The notes beneath the pieces are model-generated. The model had not been told where the DNA came from. It saw nothing but the letters and a program-made list of their open reading frames with translations, and did no database searches. Below, one piece after another: positions 33,549 through 43,484 of a stretch of DNA of 64,000 bases. The DNA comes from Cylicocyclus nassatus (taxonomy: Eukaryota > Nematoda > Chromadorea > Rhabditida > Strongylidae). The stretch lies in NCBI GenBank assembly GCA_958299035.1, contig CATQJL010000112.1:761001-825000 (forward strand), in the 5' to 3' direction. The position numbers and the translations under genes are program-made. Each line of letters opens with the position of its first letter. The stretch's first letter is position 1.

Positions 33549-33788
33549 GTGACTTTGCTGACAAGCCAACAGGGTCGGAAGTTCTTAAGCAAGTGGGATA
33601 GGTGTGCGACATTGCGACTGTTTCTATTTGATAGTACATATATACAGTTTGAAAAAGTTAGAAATAGCAGTTCTGTTACAAAAGAACTTCTTTCTTCTCT
33701 TCCTAAGAAAATTCCCTTAGAGAAGCTAACCTTGGCTGTTAAGATTGACCCGTTTTCCATATCTAACTCTATAATGAGCACTTGTTGA
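33549..33788 (+). CDS. Unrecognised ORF within MULE
   Basis: An open frame including LTSQQGRKFLSKWDRCATLR and ending DPFSISNSIMSTC. A second frame continues toward a possible donor GTGAGT at 33950. I do not recognise it; it could be host sequence carried by the element. Confidence 0.2.
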   Translation: MTLLTSQQGRKFLSKWDRCATLRLFLFDSTYIQFEKVRNSSSVTKELLSSLPKKIPLEKLTLAVKIDPFSISNSIMSTC

Positions 33789-34553
33789 TCAAATCATTCT
33801 AGCGCGGCCCTTCATAACATGCGAAATGAATCTGTTATTGTGCCGAGCGAACCGATGGACTTTGAATTTCTTTTTGTTCAGCAGAATCATCTTCAAAATA
33901 CTAATCATCTTAAGGCTAAGGGACTCAAAAACACCACCATTGTCATAGGTGAGTTATATAGGTGAAATAGGTGAACTGGCTTCTTCTAAGCTAAATAGTC
34001 GATCATCAAAGAGATAAAATAGTATTAACTGACTGATTACAAAAAAAAACTGGCTCCAAAACTGTAATATATAATAAACCATAGAATTCTATGGAGAGCC
34101 AAGCGTTGGCCCCTACGAAGGCCAAATGCGAGAAGACATACCTGAAAAAAACTAGCAATACAGAAAGGTTCTACTGTACAAGAAGTTATGTAGCGTATAT
34201 GGTTCCGAACTGTTGGGGAGATCTTCAATAGCTAATGGGCATTCGCTTGGGACAGTCATACGCTCGACGAAAACAAGTACGATTACGGTGCTGGTCCTAT
34301 GTGTATGGTATAAATCCAAGAGAAAGTGACATATTTTGAGTGGTTTTCGATGTCCAGCTGCTTTATGTGGTCTTCAGTGCTCGCCTTAAAACCAGTTAAG
34401 TTATCAGGCACATTGACAACAATGCTAATGAGGAAATCATAGAGCATCGGCAAGTTTTCAAACTCAATGCTGGCAGCAAGCGAGGTCCCAGCACGCAGCG
34501 ATGGTGTGCGCGCGACCGCCCGCGCAGCCGGTTAAGTAGATTTAGATGGCGCC

Positions 34554-35190
34554 CTAATTAACATATAAACACTTGGTATTTAACTAAATATCTAACTTAT
34601 TAAAAAATACAAAAGTATCACATCACTCAAGAACGCAAATGTGTACTAACTTCCTCACTAGGATAATCTTTTGTTGCACTATACATATTGCTGCAGCCTG
34701 AAACAAAAATTTTTACAAAGGCAGTTTTGAGCATATGCTATGCTTACAGATAGGCAAACACAAATAAAAACAAGTCATCACATTACCACAGTGAGCAATA
34801 ATATACAGGGCCTTTCAACATAAGAGTCACAGCCTCCGCTTGCGCGGCTCCTCCAACGCGGCCGCCTCGCTCAGGCCGCGCGCGGCGTTTGCTGCGCATC
34901 GCCCGGATTTCGCCAAGCTTCAGTCGACGCCCAGCCTGGTGCCACGAACGCTGCGCGAACCTAAGCGTGGCGGCCGAGCGGGGCGGCTGTGACACTCAGG
35001 TTGTAAAGCCCTGTACATACACGAAGCAAAAACATGTTAAAAAACCGTGAGAAGAAACGACGAAGTTAGAGAGATTGAAAGAGCCATGCGCAATGTGCAT
35101 AAAGGCGCCCCAATCCAAAATATCCAGAGCATCCTAACAACGGAAACTCGGACAAGGCGTGGCCACTAGCTGCGCCTGTTCTAAGTCATG
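34554..35190 (+). repeat. Repeat R2, copy 1 right part
   Basis: Begins with the second CTAATTAAC and continues CATATAAACACTTGG...TATCACATCACTCAAGAACG to CTAGCTGCGCCTGTTCTA, matching the tandem units at 41.1-41.57 and 42.7-43.13 kb. MITE B copy 1 is inserted in it. Confidence 0.75.
34806..35013. mobile_element. MITE family B, copy 1
   Basis: 208 bp, TA-flanked, ends CAGGGCCTTTCAACATAAGA / TCAGGTTGTAAAGCCCTG, with a very GC-rich core (GCGGCCGCCTCGCTCAGGCC). The uninterrupted sites in R2 copies 2 and 3 (AATATACATA) confirm the TA insertion. Confidence 0.85.
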
Positions 35191-35383
35191 AGTGACCGTA
35201 GATTCGCCCGCAGGAAGGAATACTTGCGATTTGAGCAGGATTCTTTTTTAGAGCACCTTATCTATCCAACCCTGATTCTGAGGATGCGCTTGCCAAATAA
35301 CTCCATTTTCCTTCTTGCAAGTCTACTACTGCAACCCTAATCTCCATATCAAGGACATTATGCTTGTTAATCATATGGGTCGG
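35191..35383. other. Unassigned spacer
   Basis: No feature supported. Confidence 0.3.
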
Positions 35384-35892
35384 TAGTAAACCTATCGAAA
35401 CTCAAAGTTATAACTCAGAGTTAACTCTGAGTTATCTCTGAGCTAACGCGCAACTTTTTGACCCCCTTAACAGGTGTTTGAACAGATCATATCCGGAAAG
35501 CGATGATATGGCAGGATTCTCCTTAACACGTAGTTTATTCCTAGTAGCGCAACATTGTCCAAATCGTCCTGCACAAGAAACAGCGCCACCAAACGCGCAA
35601 CTAGTGTCTGCGATAACTCTGAGTTTGGTGCGAGTTCCAGTCCATCGTGGAACTCAGAGATAACTCTGAGTTTGGTCAGAGAAAGAGAAATAGTGCGCAA
35701 AAGAAGAGGGGCAGCTAAAAAGTCCTCCGGGGTAAATTTTGCTCATAGTTTAAGCAGGCATGATAGGGGTATCGTGGTGCGCAGTGATTTACAAAATTTT
35801 GAAATTTTGTAAAAACTTGGCCCAGGGGGTTATTCGGTGCGCTAATCACGCATATGGTACCCATTTTTTACTAAGGGGTCATGTAGAGGTGT

Positions 35893-36290
35893 TACGGTAG
35901 GTTTACGGTAGATGGGAGAAAATCACGAAACTAATCGAAACTTGGTACACTGGGGTTATTCGGGGCGCCGATAACGAATATGACATGTAGATTATACTGC
36001 AGTGTCATCTGACGGGGCTACGGTAGGTTTACGGTAGATAGGAGAAAGTCACGAAACTAATCGAAACTTGGTACACTGGGGTTATTCGGGGCACCGATAA
36101 CGAATATGACATGTAGATTATACTGCAGTGTCATCTGACGGGGCTACGGTAGGTTTACGGTAGATGAATTAAAGCGGCGGAATTAGCCGAAATTTGGTAC
36201 ACTGGAGTCATTCGGGATGCAGATTACGGACAATCTATCTGCTACATACACTGGTGACATATGGAACGGTTACGGTAGGTATACGGTAAG
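35893..36290 (+). repeat. 126-bp tandem repeat (CGGTAGG unit)
   Basis: TACGGTAGGTTTACGGTAGA begins units at 35893, 36019 and 36145, and a variant at 36271, an exact 126-bp period. The first two units are nearly identical; the third is diverged. Each unit includes TTGGTACACTGGGGTTATTC. Confidence 0.9.
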
Positions 36291-36571
36291 TAAGACGAAA
36301 TCATGGAAGGGCAAACTTTGCCCGGAGGATTTATTCTGTACGCAAATCCTAATAGTCAATTCTTATCATTGCGCATGCCATCAGCTTCCTCTATTGTTTG
36401 AAGCTTTCAGCTGCGCAAAAGACCAATCCTCGTGATGAACCATCACTGCCCGATAGAAATGGAAATGAGTGAGGCTTTGGTATAACTTGTTTTGACCTGC
36501 TAAGTGTTAATGGAATGAGTGAGTACATTATGGCAAAGCAATTTTAGGGTTCGTGGGTGTGTCATGGTCTA

Positions 36572-36632
36572 GCGGTTTAGTGATAGGATCTTTACGCTAG
36601 ACCATACAGGTTCGAGTCCCTACTTTAACGTC
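36572..36632 (+). tRNA. tRNA-like segment, probably not functional
   Basis: TGGTCTAGCGG (A-box-like) is followed 35 nt later by a perfect B box, GGTTCGAGTCC. However the T stem does not pair, the acceptor ends do not match, and ATGGTCTAGCG is itself mirrored by CGCTAGACCAT at 36596-36606. A tRNA pseudogene or pol III promoter relic is more likely than a working tRNA. Confidence 0.3.
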
Positions 36633-36844
36633 GCTTTTGCAGCAAAGTGCTTAACAGCTCCTCAAAGCAAAACTCCGAGCTTGAGAGTTGGAATTCGGAA
36701 TTACGAAAGCGGAACTCAGAGTTTCAATAAGCGTAACTCAGAGTTTCAGAAACGGAACTCAGAGTTATCTCTGAGTTAACGCGGAGCTTCAAACTCGGAG
36801 TTTCGACCAGATTACTACCGACCATGATTTCAGTAACAATTACG

Positions 36845-36876
36845 CGAACTCCTCATCGTTAAAAACGATGAGGAGT
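36845..36876. repeat. Perfect hairpin
   Basis: AACTCCTCATCGTT and ACGATGAGGAGTT are separated by four A. Function unknown. Confidence 0.6.
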
Positions 36877-37164
36877 TAAACTTAAACTTAGAACTTACAA
36901 AGTAAGTTCGTAAATGATTGTTGTTATCTCCAAGTGCCGTGTTTTCACTTCACAAATGCTTTATTCTTACTCTGCTACTGATGCGTTGTTCTGTCCCACA
37001 AGTGCTTCTATATCAGTGTTCGGCTCCCGTGGAATTGTGTGCATCTCAAGCTTGACCGTCCAATGAAGTGAAATAGGCAAACTCTCCTCGTACACTTGCA
37101 GCACCACAGCTAGCGGAGTGTAAAGGGCATAAACAGTTGTACAACTTCAATGCGTAAGTACATA
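36877..37164. other. Unassigned stretch
   Basis: No gene or repeat supported. Confidence 0.3.
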
Positions 37165-37440
37165 TCGTCGACTCTAAAAATCGTGACGACGGTCTGCAGT
37201 GCGGCCAGTGCGCGCCGCACGGCACTGCCACCTAGTGATTCGTCCAAATTACGTGGAGAAGGTGAGTTCTTGTGGTTTTTCTTTTTCTTTTTGTATATTT
37301 TTTGCTTGCAGGAACTTTCATGGCTACCGCAGGGAGCCTACACTGCAGAGAAGCAAGATTGCCCTACGATAAAGCGGCAGTGCCGTGCGGCGCGCACTGG
37401 CCGCACTGCAGACCGTCGTCACGATTTTTAGAGTCGACGA
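37165..37440. mobile_element. MITE with 65-bp perfect TIRs
   Basis: TA-flanked, 276 bp. The first 65 bases (starting TCGTCGACTCTAAAAATCGT, ending GGCACTGCC) are perfectly repeated in inverse at the right. Termini resemble those of the elements at 54014 and 60897 (TCGTCGATTCGTTG). Perfect ends imply recent activity. Confidence 0.88.
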
Positions 37441-37585
37441 TACAAAGCTAGCAAAAGCATTACGAACAGGGAGCTAATCTAGCATACCGACCGCAAACGG
37501 AAAACACAGATTCTGCTGAATCTTCGTGTAGAAGTTATTTGACCTGACCGCAGATATGACTTTCATTCGGGCGCTATTCCACATT

Positions 37586-38262
37586 AGTTAACCCAAAAAA
37601 TGAAAAGCGTGCATTTCACTAAAACTTCGTCTATGGAGGTTATTTGGTACGCTGAACACGAATACGGTGTTTATTTCGTGCGACAGCACCATCCGGTGGA
37701 GTTACGGTAGGATTACGGTGGGGGTCAAAATCTCAAAAACCGCTGTAACTTCACAGAGGGGTTATTCGACATGCTGATTAAAATGTCACACTTTCTCCGC
37801 CCGAAAACGTCTCCCTGCATGGCTACGGTAGGTTAACGGTAGGGGGTCAAAATCACAAATCGGCAAATGTATCTTCCCTTGTGCTTTGCTTAGGCAAAAG
37901 CCGCAGCAGGGTGTGTAACGCGCGGCGGTGGTCGCGTTTACAAAGCTTCACGATCGTCCGAATCGCCGTACACCCGTTTCAGGCAGAACTATGTTTCACA
38001 CCCGTTACCGTGTAGCTACCGTAACCCGAGAAAATGACGCTACGGTACAAAACCAATGTGATATGCAGAGCGGGCCGAATAACCCCTCTGGGCCAGGCTT
38101 CTGGCAAATCCGTGATTTTGACCCTCTATCGTAGTTCTACCGTAACTCCACCGGATGTTGTCGCACAAAATAAACATCATATTCGTGTTCAGCATACCAA
38201 ATAGCCCCCCAGACGAAGTTTTAGCGAATTTCGCGATTTTCATTTTTTTTTGAGTTAACTGA
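37586..38262. mobile_element. Foldback related to the CGGTAGG repeat
   Basis: Outer arms mirror through GTTAACYCAAAAAA, CTAAAACTTCGTCT and TCCGGTGGAGTTACGGTAGG. The interior holds further TACGGTAGG words. Part of the right arm recurs, degenerate, at 39270-39450. Confidence 0.65.
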
Positions 38263-38778
38263 TGTATAGGCGATTCATAGCACGCAAAGAATGGACATGT
38301 CGGCGTCTCTCTAATCAAGCGCTCTATCGTTTCTCTTTCCATCTGGTGTCTCTCCCATGCAAGAACTATCTTGGCCGGACGCAACGGCGCCCAGTCTTTG
38401 CGTGTCATGAATCGAGGATACCTTTACTCGTTATGGTAGTCCTTATCGTGGGTTTACGTAGGTCTACGTAAGGGGCCAGAATCAAGTATCTGGGAACGTG
38501 GAAAGGGATAGGGGGGGGGGATATCTCACGTTCTGATCATGTGTTACACTCAGTCCGCACACATTCCTCTCATGGATTTCTGAAGTTAAAATGGCCTAAA
38601 AATTTATAGGTGTATGCCCTGACTTCACAAAGGTGCCTTTCTCCATATAATTGTCGAAACTCCACCAAGAGGAACCAACATGCTCATAGGGCATGACATT
38701 CGTAATCAGTGTGTCAGATAACCTCTATATAAGAAGCTTCCGCAGTATATGGGTTTTTCACCCCATACTTATGGTGCA
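38263..38778. other. Unassigned stretch with short repeat
   Basis: CGATTCATAGCACGCAAAGA...GGCGTCTCTCTAATCAAGCG recurs near 39355-39420. A G run lies at 38511-38520. No gene. Confidence 0.35.
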
Positions 38779-38940
38779 TCCCCAGAATTGTTCCCACATG
38801 AACCATCAACGTTGCTGTCTTTCGATCATTTTAACATGTCAGTTTCGAATAAGCGCTTTAATTTGCTGGAATTAACATGTTAAAACGATAAAAAACACCA
38901 CGTTGATGGTTCATACAGGAACAGTTCTGGGGGATGCACG
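38779..38940. mobile_element. Small foldback
   Basis: GGTGCATCCCCAGAATTGTTCC and TGAACCATCAACGTTG pair with CAACGTTGATGG-type and GGAACAGTTCTGGGGGATGCAC on the right. Core contains TTAACATG on both sides. Confidence 0.55.
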
Positions 38941-38969
38941 ATACTCACTCCGTAACCACACTATAAGGG

Positions 38970-39196
38970 TGTCGTGATATAGACACGACCCGGACTTAAC
39001 TCCTTGTCCCATTTTGTTTACATTTGGTTATGTTACTCATTTCTGGCACAAAGAGCCTGCCACATGTTTGACTCTTTGTGCTCATCGGCCAGCCTCCTTT
39101 GGCCGATGTCCCCTCACTCTTCATATTGTCGTGTGCCGGAGATTCCGGCTTATTTTTGTTGCTGAATAAATCCATCTACTCCCTCTAGTGTTGACA
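38970..39196 (+). mobile_element. Possible solo LTR
   Basis: A 227-bp unit starting TGTCGTGATATAGACACGAC and ending GTGTTGACA, with AATAAA near 39163 and a short G repeat at both flanks. TG...CA ends and a polyadenylation signal fit an LTR, but no internal element or second copy is present and the flanking duplication is not clean. Confidence 0.35.
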
Positions 39197-40010
39197 GGGG
39201 CACGAGGGCAAAGGAATCCCACTGTACCACCACAAAGGATTACTGCAACGAATGGATGACATATCTGTTATCAACATGCTAAATAACGCCCCTATAAGAA
39301 GTTTCAGCAAATCTGAGACTTTCACTTCTTAAAATCATTGTATTGGAATAGAATAGACGATTCATTGCACACAGAGACACTCGCTGCGGACGCTAGCGGC
39401 GTCTCTCTAAAGAAGCGTTTTCAACAAAACTTTAATAAAACTTTCAATCTGGCTAGACCTAAACAGCTCGGACGTCTCTACGCGCGTTGACTCCCCTATA
39501 CCAAAAATAAAAAGAGTGAAACGAATATTTACCTAGTTTGCATTACGCACAAAAATGTGTTAAAGCCATTTCTTAAAGAGTGCAGACACGAATGTTATGA
39601 TGTCCAGATTACAACCATGAAATTAAAGTTCAAAAACCAACATCAAAGCATTCTCAGTGGTGTAAATTATACGTACAAGTTGTGTTTGCAACTTGTTCTC
39701 AATAAAATCATATGTTTAGCATGCTTGAAGTTCGTCGTATAGGGAGTTGAGCTGCAGATGATAGATAGATTAAAAGAAGCAGAAAAGAGCGTATTTCGCG
39801 AAGGCGTTCTCAAAATCAGGGCTGGAAAGATAAGGTGCTCTAAAGAAGATTCCTGCTCCAATCGCAAGTATTCGTTTCTGCGGGCAAATCTACGGTCACT
39901 CCTAAGTTATTTGTCGCCTTCCGGACGTTCCCCACAAAAATGCGCTCCAGCTTATTGAAGGACACGCATGTACGGTATGTAATCTTGAGCATTTACCTAA
40001 CTTGTAGCAG
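39197..40010. other. Degenerate repeat debris
   Basis: Contains the degenerate arm copy (39270-39450) and ATTTGTCGCCTTCCGGACGTTCCCC at 39909, the same string that follows the second R2 unit at 43128. No gene. Confidence 0.4.
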
Positions 40011-41573
40011 GGTGTAGGCCGGAAGGCGACAAAACCCAGTTGGAGCGAGCGCATGGAGGACACGCCCCTCATGAGTGCCTGTGACACCGAGCGTGGGGTC
40101 AACCAGGTCAGGGACTGACGCTCTTTCGGCACACGCGCTGGCGCGCTAATGGTAGCAGCATTCTTCGGAGTTTCTACTGATTTACTTGTTGCCTAGAGTC
40201 AAACTATTGGTCAAATATGGACTAAGCAGTGTACGGAGTAAATGTGTCACTTGAAACCCGTTTATCTCCCTGTTGATACTTGTCCATAAGTTTATTAATG
40301 CAACTTTTGGTTCCCTCAATTCAAGATTGAAAAGACCAAGCATTACAGACCTATGAAACACGTTATTATAGCTTTGGAACAAATGAGAGAACATTATCGC
40401 AGTTCACCATCCAAAAGACGGTTATAAGCAGATCAATTTCCTCGAAAGCTCGTTCTTTTGATCTAGGAGTGCAGTTCTTCCGCGATCTTCATCCTTTTGA
40501 TTCACCGAAGTCGATTTGTCACATTCAGACTCATAAATTATGCATCGCAACGATTGAGCTTGTCATAAACGGTAATCAGGACATGACAAAGGCAGAGTGT
40601 GGTATTGTTCAAACAGACAAGGTAAATAAAAACGATCATACTGTTGCAATCAGCTCCCTTTCGGTGGGAGAGATACAAACTTTTTTTGCCGGAAATCCAA
40701 AATTGTCTAATTACTCAACCCGCTTAGCAAACCCGCATTCTGTCCACAATCAATTTCTATGACCTTTCTCGTGCTTTTCGCTGTTCTGTTCTACAGTTTG
40801 AACGGTAATCCTTTATTCTCAATGAAAAAAAAGGCAGCGCTGCTAACAATAAGAAAAAAAAGAATGGTTTTTGTCATTAATACATTACAGTGTATTGCAA
40901 GCAACAGTTGGAATCAAAAGAAAAAAATGAATTGCTCGAATAATCTCAAAATCGGGATCCCACCGCAGGATGCTTCCAAATCTTCTTCTATGTTCAGCCT
41001 GAAGAAAAGTCGCATTGTAAAGAAGATGCAAAAGAATTATAGCTCACTTTAATTGATATAACTGACTCACAGTATCGTTGTTGAATGGAATTCTAGTACT
41101 CTGCGTTGATACCACTGCTTCAACTTGGACGAGGTCTGCACAAGAACTTATTAACATATAAAAGTAAGGTATAGTAACTAAATACCTAACTTATGAAAAA
41201 ATACAAGAGTATCACATCACTCAAGAAAGCAGATATCTACTAACCTCCTTACTAAGATGATCTTTTATTGTACTATACATATTGCTGCACCCTGAAACAA
41301 AATTTTCTTACAAAAGGCAGTTTTGAAGAGCATATGCTTACAAATAAGCACATACAAAAGAAAGCAAATCATCACATTACCACAGTGAGCAATAATATAC
41401 ATAAACGAAACGAAAGTTTAGAAAACACGTGAGAAGAAACGACGAAGTCAGAGATTGAGAGAGAAATGCGCAATGTGTATAAAGTTGCCCCATTCCGAAT
41501 ATCCAGAGCATCCTAACTACGGGAAACTCGGACAGGGCGTGGCCACTAGCTGCGCCTGTTCTAGGCCTGTTCG
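40011..41573 (+). repeat. R2 tandem unit 1 (1563 bp)
   Basis: Begins GGGTGTAGGCCGGAAGGCGA and is followed head to tail by unit 2. Contains the 25-base SMART primer at 41096-41120. Coding potential is not recognised; several short ORFs shared with unit 2 are interrupted differently. Confidence 0.8.
41096..41120 (-). other. SMART primer sequence inside R2 (artefact)
   Basis: The same 25 bases as at 10501-10525. In the other two R2 copies this position reads CTCACATTCTATCCG..CGAC, so the primer replaces native sequence at a chimeric join between CTA and CAACTTGGACGAGG. Confidence 0.92.
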
Positions 41574-43140
41574 GGTGTAGCCCGGAAGGCGACAAAACCC
41601 AGTTGGAGCGAGCGCATGGAGGCCACGCCCCTCATGGGCGCCTGCGACACTGAGCGTCAGGTCAATCAGGCCAGGGACTGACGCTTTTTCGGCACACGCG
41701 CTGGCGCACGAATGGTAACAGCATTCTTTGGAGTTTCCATTGTTTTACTTGTTGCCTTCGGTCAAACTAGTGGTCAAATATGGGCTAAGCAGCGTACGGA
41801 GTAAATGTGTCACTTGAAATTTATTCCCTTGTTGATACTTGTCCATGAGTTTGGTAGTGCAACTTTTGGTTTCCTCAATTCAAGGTTGAAAAGATCAAGC
41901 ATTACAGACCTACGAGACAAGTCATTATAGCTTTGGAACAAATGAGAGAACATAATCGCAATTCGCCGCCCAAAAGACGGGTTATGAGCAGATCAATTTC
42001 TTCGAAAGCGCGTTCTTTTAACCTAGAAGTGCAGTTTTTCCGCGATCTTCATTCCTTTCACGGAAGTCGATTTGTCACATTCAGATTCATAGATCATGCA
42101 CCGCAACGACTGAGCTTGTCATGAACGGTAATCAAGACATGCAAAGGCAGTGTGGTATTGTTCAAAGAGACAAGATAAATCAAAACTATCATACTGTTGC
42201 AAATCAGCTCCCTTTCGGTGGAAGAGATACAAACTCTTTTTGCCGGAAATCCAGAATTGTCCAATTACTCAACCCGCTAGCATACTCGCATTCTGTCCAT
42301 AATCAATTCTATGACCTTTCCTCGGCTTTTCTGCGCTCTTCTGTTTTACAGTTTGAACGATAAATCTTTATTCTCAGTGAAAAAAAGGCAGCGATGCTAA
42401 CAATTAGAAAAAAGAGTGATTATTATATCACTATCACATTACAGTGTATTGCAAGCGACAGCTGAAATAAAAAATTTGAAGTGATCGAACAGTCTCAACA
42501 TCGAGATCCCACCGCAGAATGCGTCCTTGCTCAAAGTGCTCAAAATCTTCTTCTATGTTCAGCCTGAAGAAAAGTCGTATTGTAAAGAAGATGCAAAAAA
42601 ATAATAGCTCACCTTTACTTGATATAACTGGCTTATAGTACCGTTGTTGAGTGGAGTTCTACTCACATTCTATCCGCTCGACATCATCAACTTGGACGAG
42701 GTCTGCACAAAAACTAATTAACGTATAAATGGTATAGTTAACTAAATACCTAACCCATGGAAAAATACAAAACATCACATCACTCAAGAACGCAGATATC
42801 TACTAACCTCCTTACTAGGATGATCTTTTATTGCACCATGCATATTGCTGCAGCCTGAAACAAAACTTTTTAGAAAAGACAGAAGAGCATATGCTCACAG
42901 AGAGGCGAATACAAAAGAAAGCAAATCATCACATTACCACAATGAGCAATAATATACATACACGAACAAAGACGTCCAAAAAACCAGAGAACAAACGACG
43001 AAGTCAGAGATTAAGAGAGCCATGCGCAATGTGTATAGAAGCGCCCCAATCCCAATATCCAGAGCATCCTAACAACGGGGAACTCGGACAGGGCGTGGCC
43101 ACTAGCTGCGCCTGTTCTAGGTCATTTGTCGCCTTCCGGA
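41574..43140 (+). repeat. R2 tandem unit 2
   Basis: Begins GGGTGTAGCCCGGAAGGCGA and ends at TCATTTGTCGCCTTCCGGAC, the inverse of its own start, so the unit has short inverted ends. It differs from unit 1 by scattered substitutions and small indels. Confidence 0.8.
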
Positions 43141-43484
43141 CGTTCCCCGGACTGTTCTTCCTGTTCTCCCCCTTCCCCTTCTAGCATCTGTTGAGATACG
43201 CCAAAAATTGCGACTGGTCCTGCGCGGCAAATCCTGATTTCAAAGGAGGAAGGCGATCTCTCGGGATCGGTCTGAAACAGTCATCTCCACCATTACATAC
43301 TTTTTAATTTTCTAACTTAATGATGAGCGTCCATTGCTGGCCTTTTTAGTATGTATTCTCGGTTGAGCTGATATTAGAGCAGTTCAAACATAGTGATGCA
43401 GATGAGGTTGTACATTTTTATCTTTAGGAACTCTCCCTGCTTTGCTTAACCTCCAGAATCCTCCATCAGAAGGGGTTTATCTAA
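43141..43484 (+). promoter_or_regulatory. Upstream region and 5' leader of RWDD1
   Basis: A strong acceptor (ACATTTTTATCTTTAG, ending 43427) lies 57 nt before the ATG and is a candidate spliced-leader site. No canonical promoter element is identified. Confidence 0.4.

Larger units (their letters stand above)
28244..34553 (-). mobile_element. Mutator-like (MULE) transposon, 6.3 kb
   Basis: The element is delimited by a perfect 19-bp inverted repeat (GGCGCCATCTAAATCTACT) and the 9-bp duplication CTAATTAAC; 9-bp duplications are typical of Mutator-like elements. It encodes a decayed MULE transposase on the minus strand (31019-32542), which fits the classification independently. R2 copies elsewhere in the window supply the empty site. 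It contains its own passengers: a 1.4-kb foldback (28738-30140) and a duplicated terminal region (33245-33350). Beyond 19 bp the two ends diverge from each other. Confidence 0.88.
35384..36822. mobile_element. Foldback with GGTCGGTAGTAA ends
   Basis: GGTCGGTAGTAAACCTATCG at the left pairs with CTTTCGACC-AGATTACTACCGACC-type sequence at the right. Just inside both ends are AACTCAGAGTTAACTCTGAG-type palindromes. The body carries the 126-bp tandem repeat and a tRNA-like segment. Confidence 0.6.

Noticed and set aside
28244..34553. LTR retroelement interpretation of the 6.3-kb insertion
   Set aside because: Ends are inverted, not direct, duplication is 9 bp, and the protein has MULE blocks and no reverse transcriptase.
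34783..34995. Arg/Ala-rich ORF at 34.8-35.0 kb
   Set aside because: It lies wholly inside GC-rich MITE B and is frame noise.
36572..36632. Functional tRNA gene
   Set aside because: The T stem and acceptor do not pair; only the promoter boxes look right.
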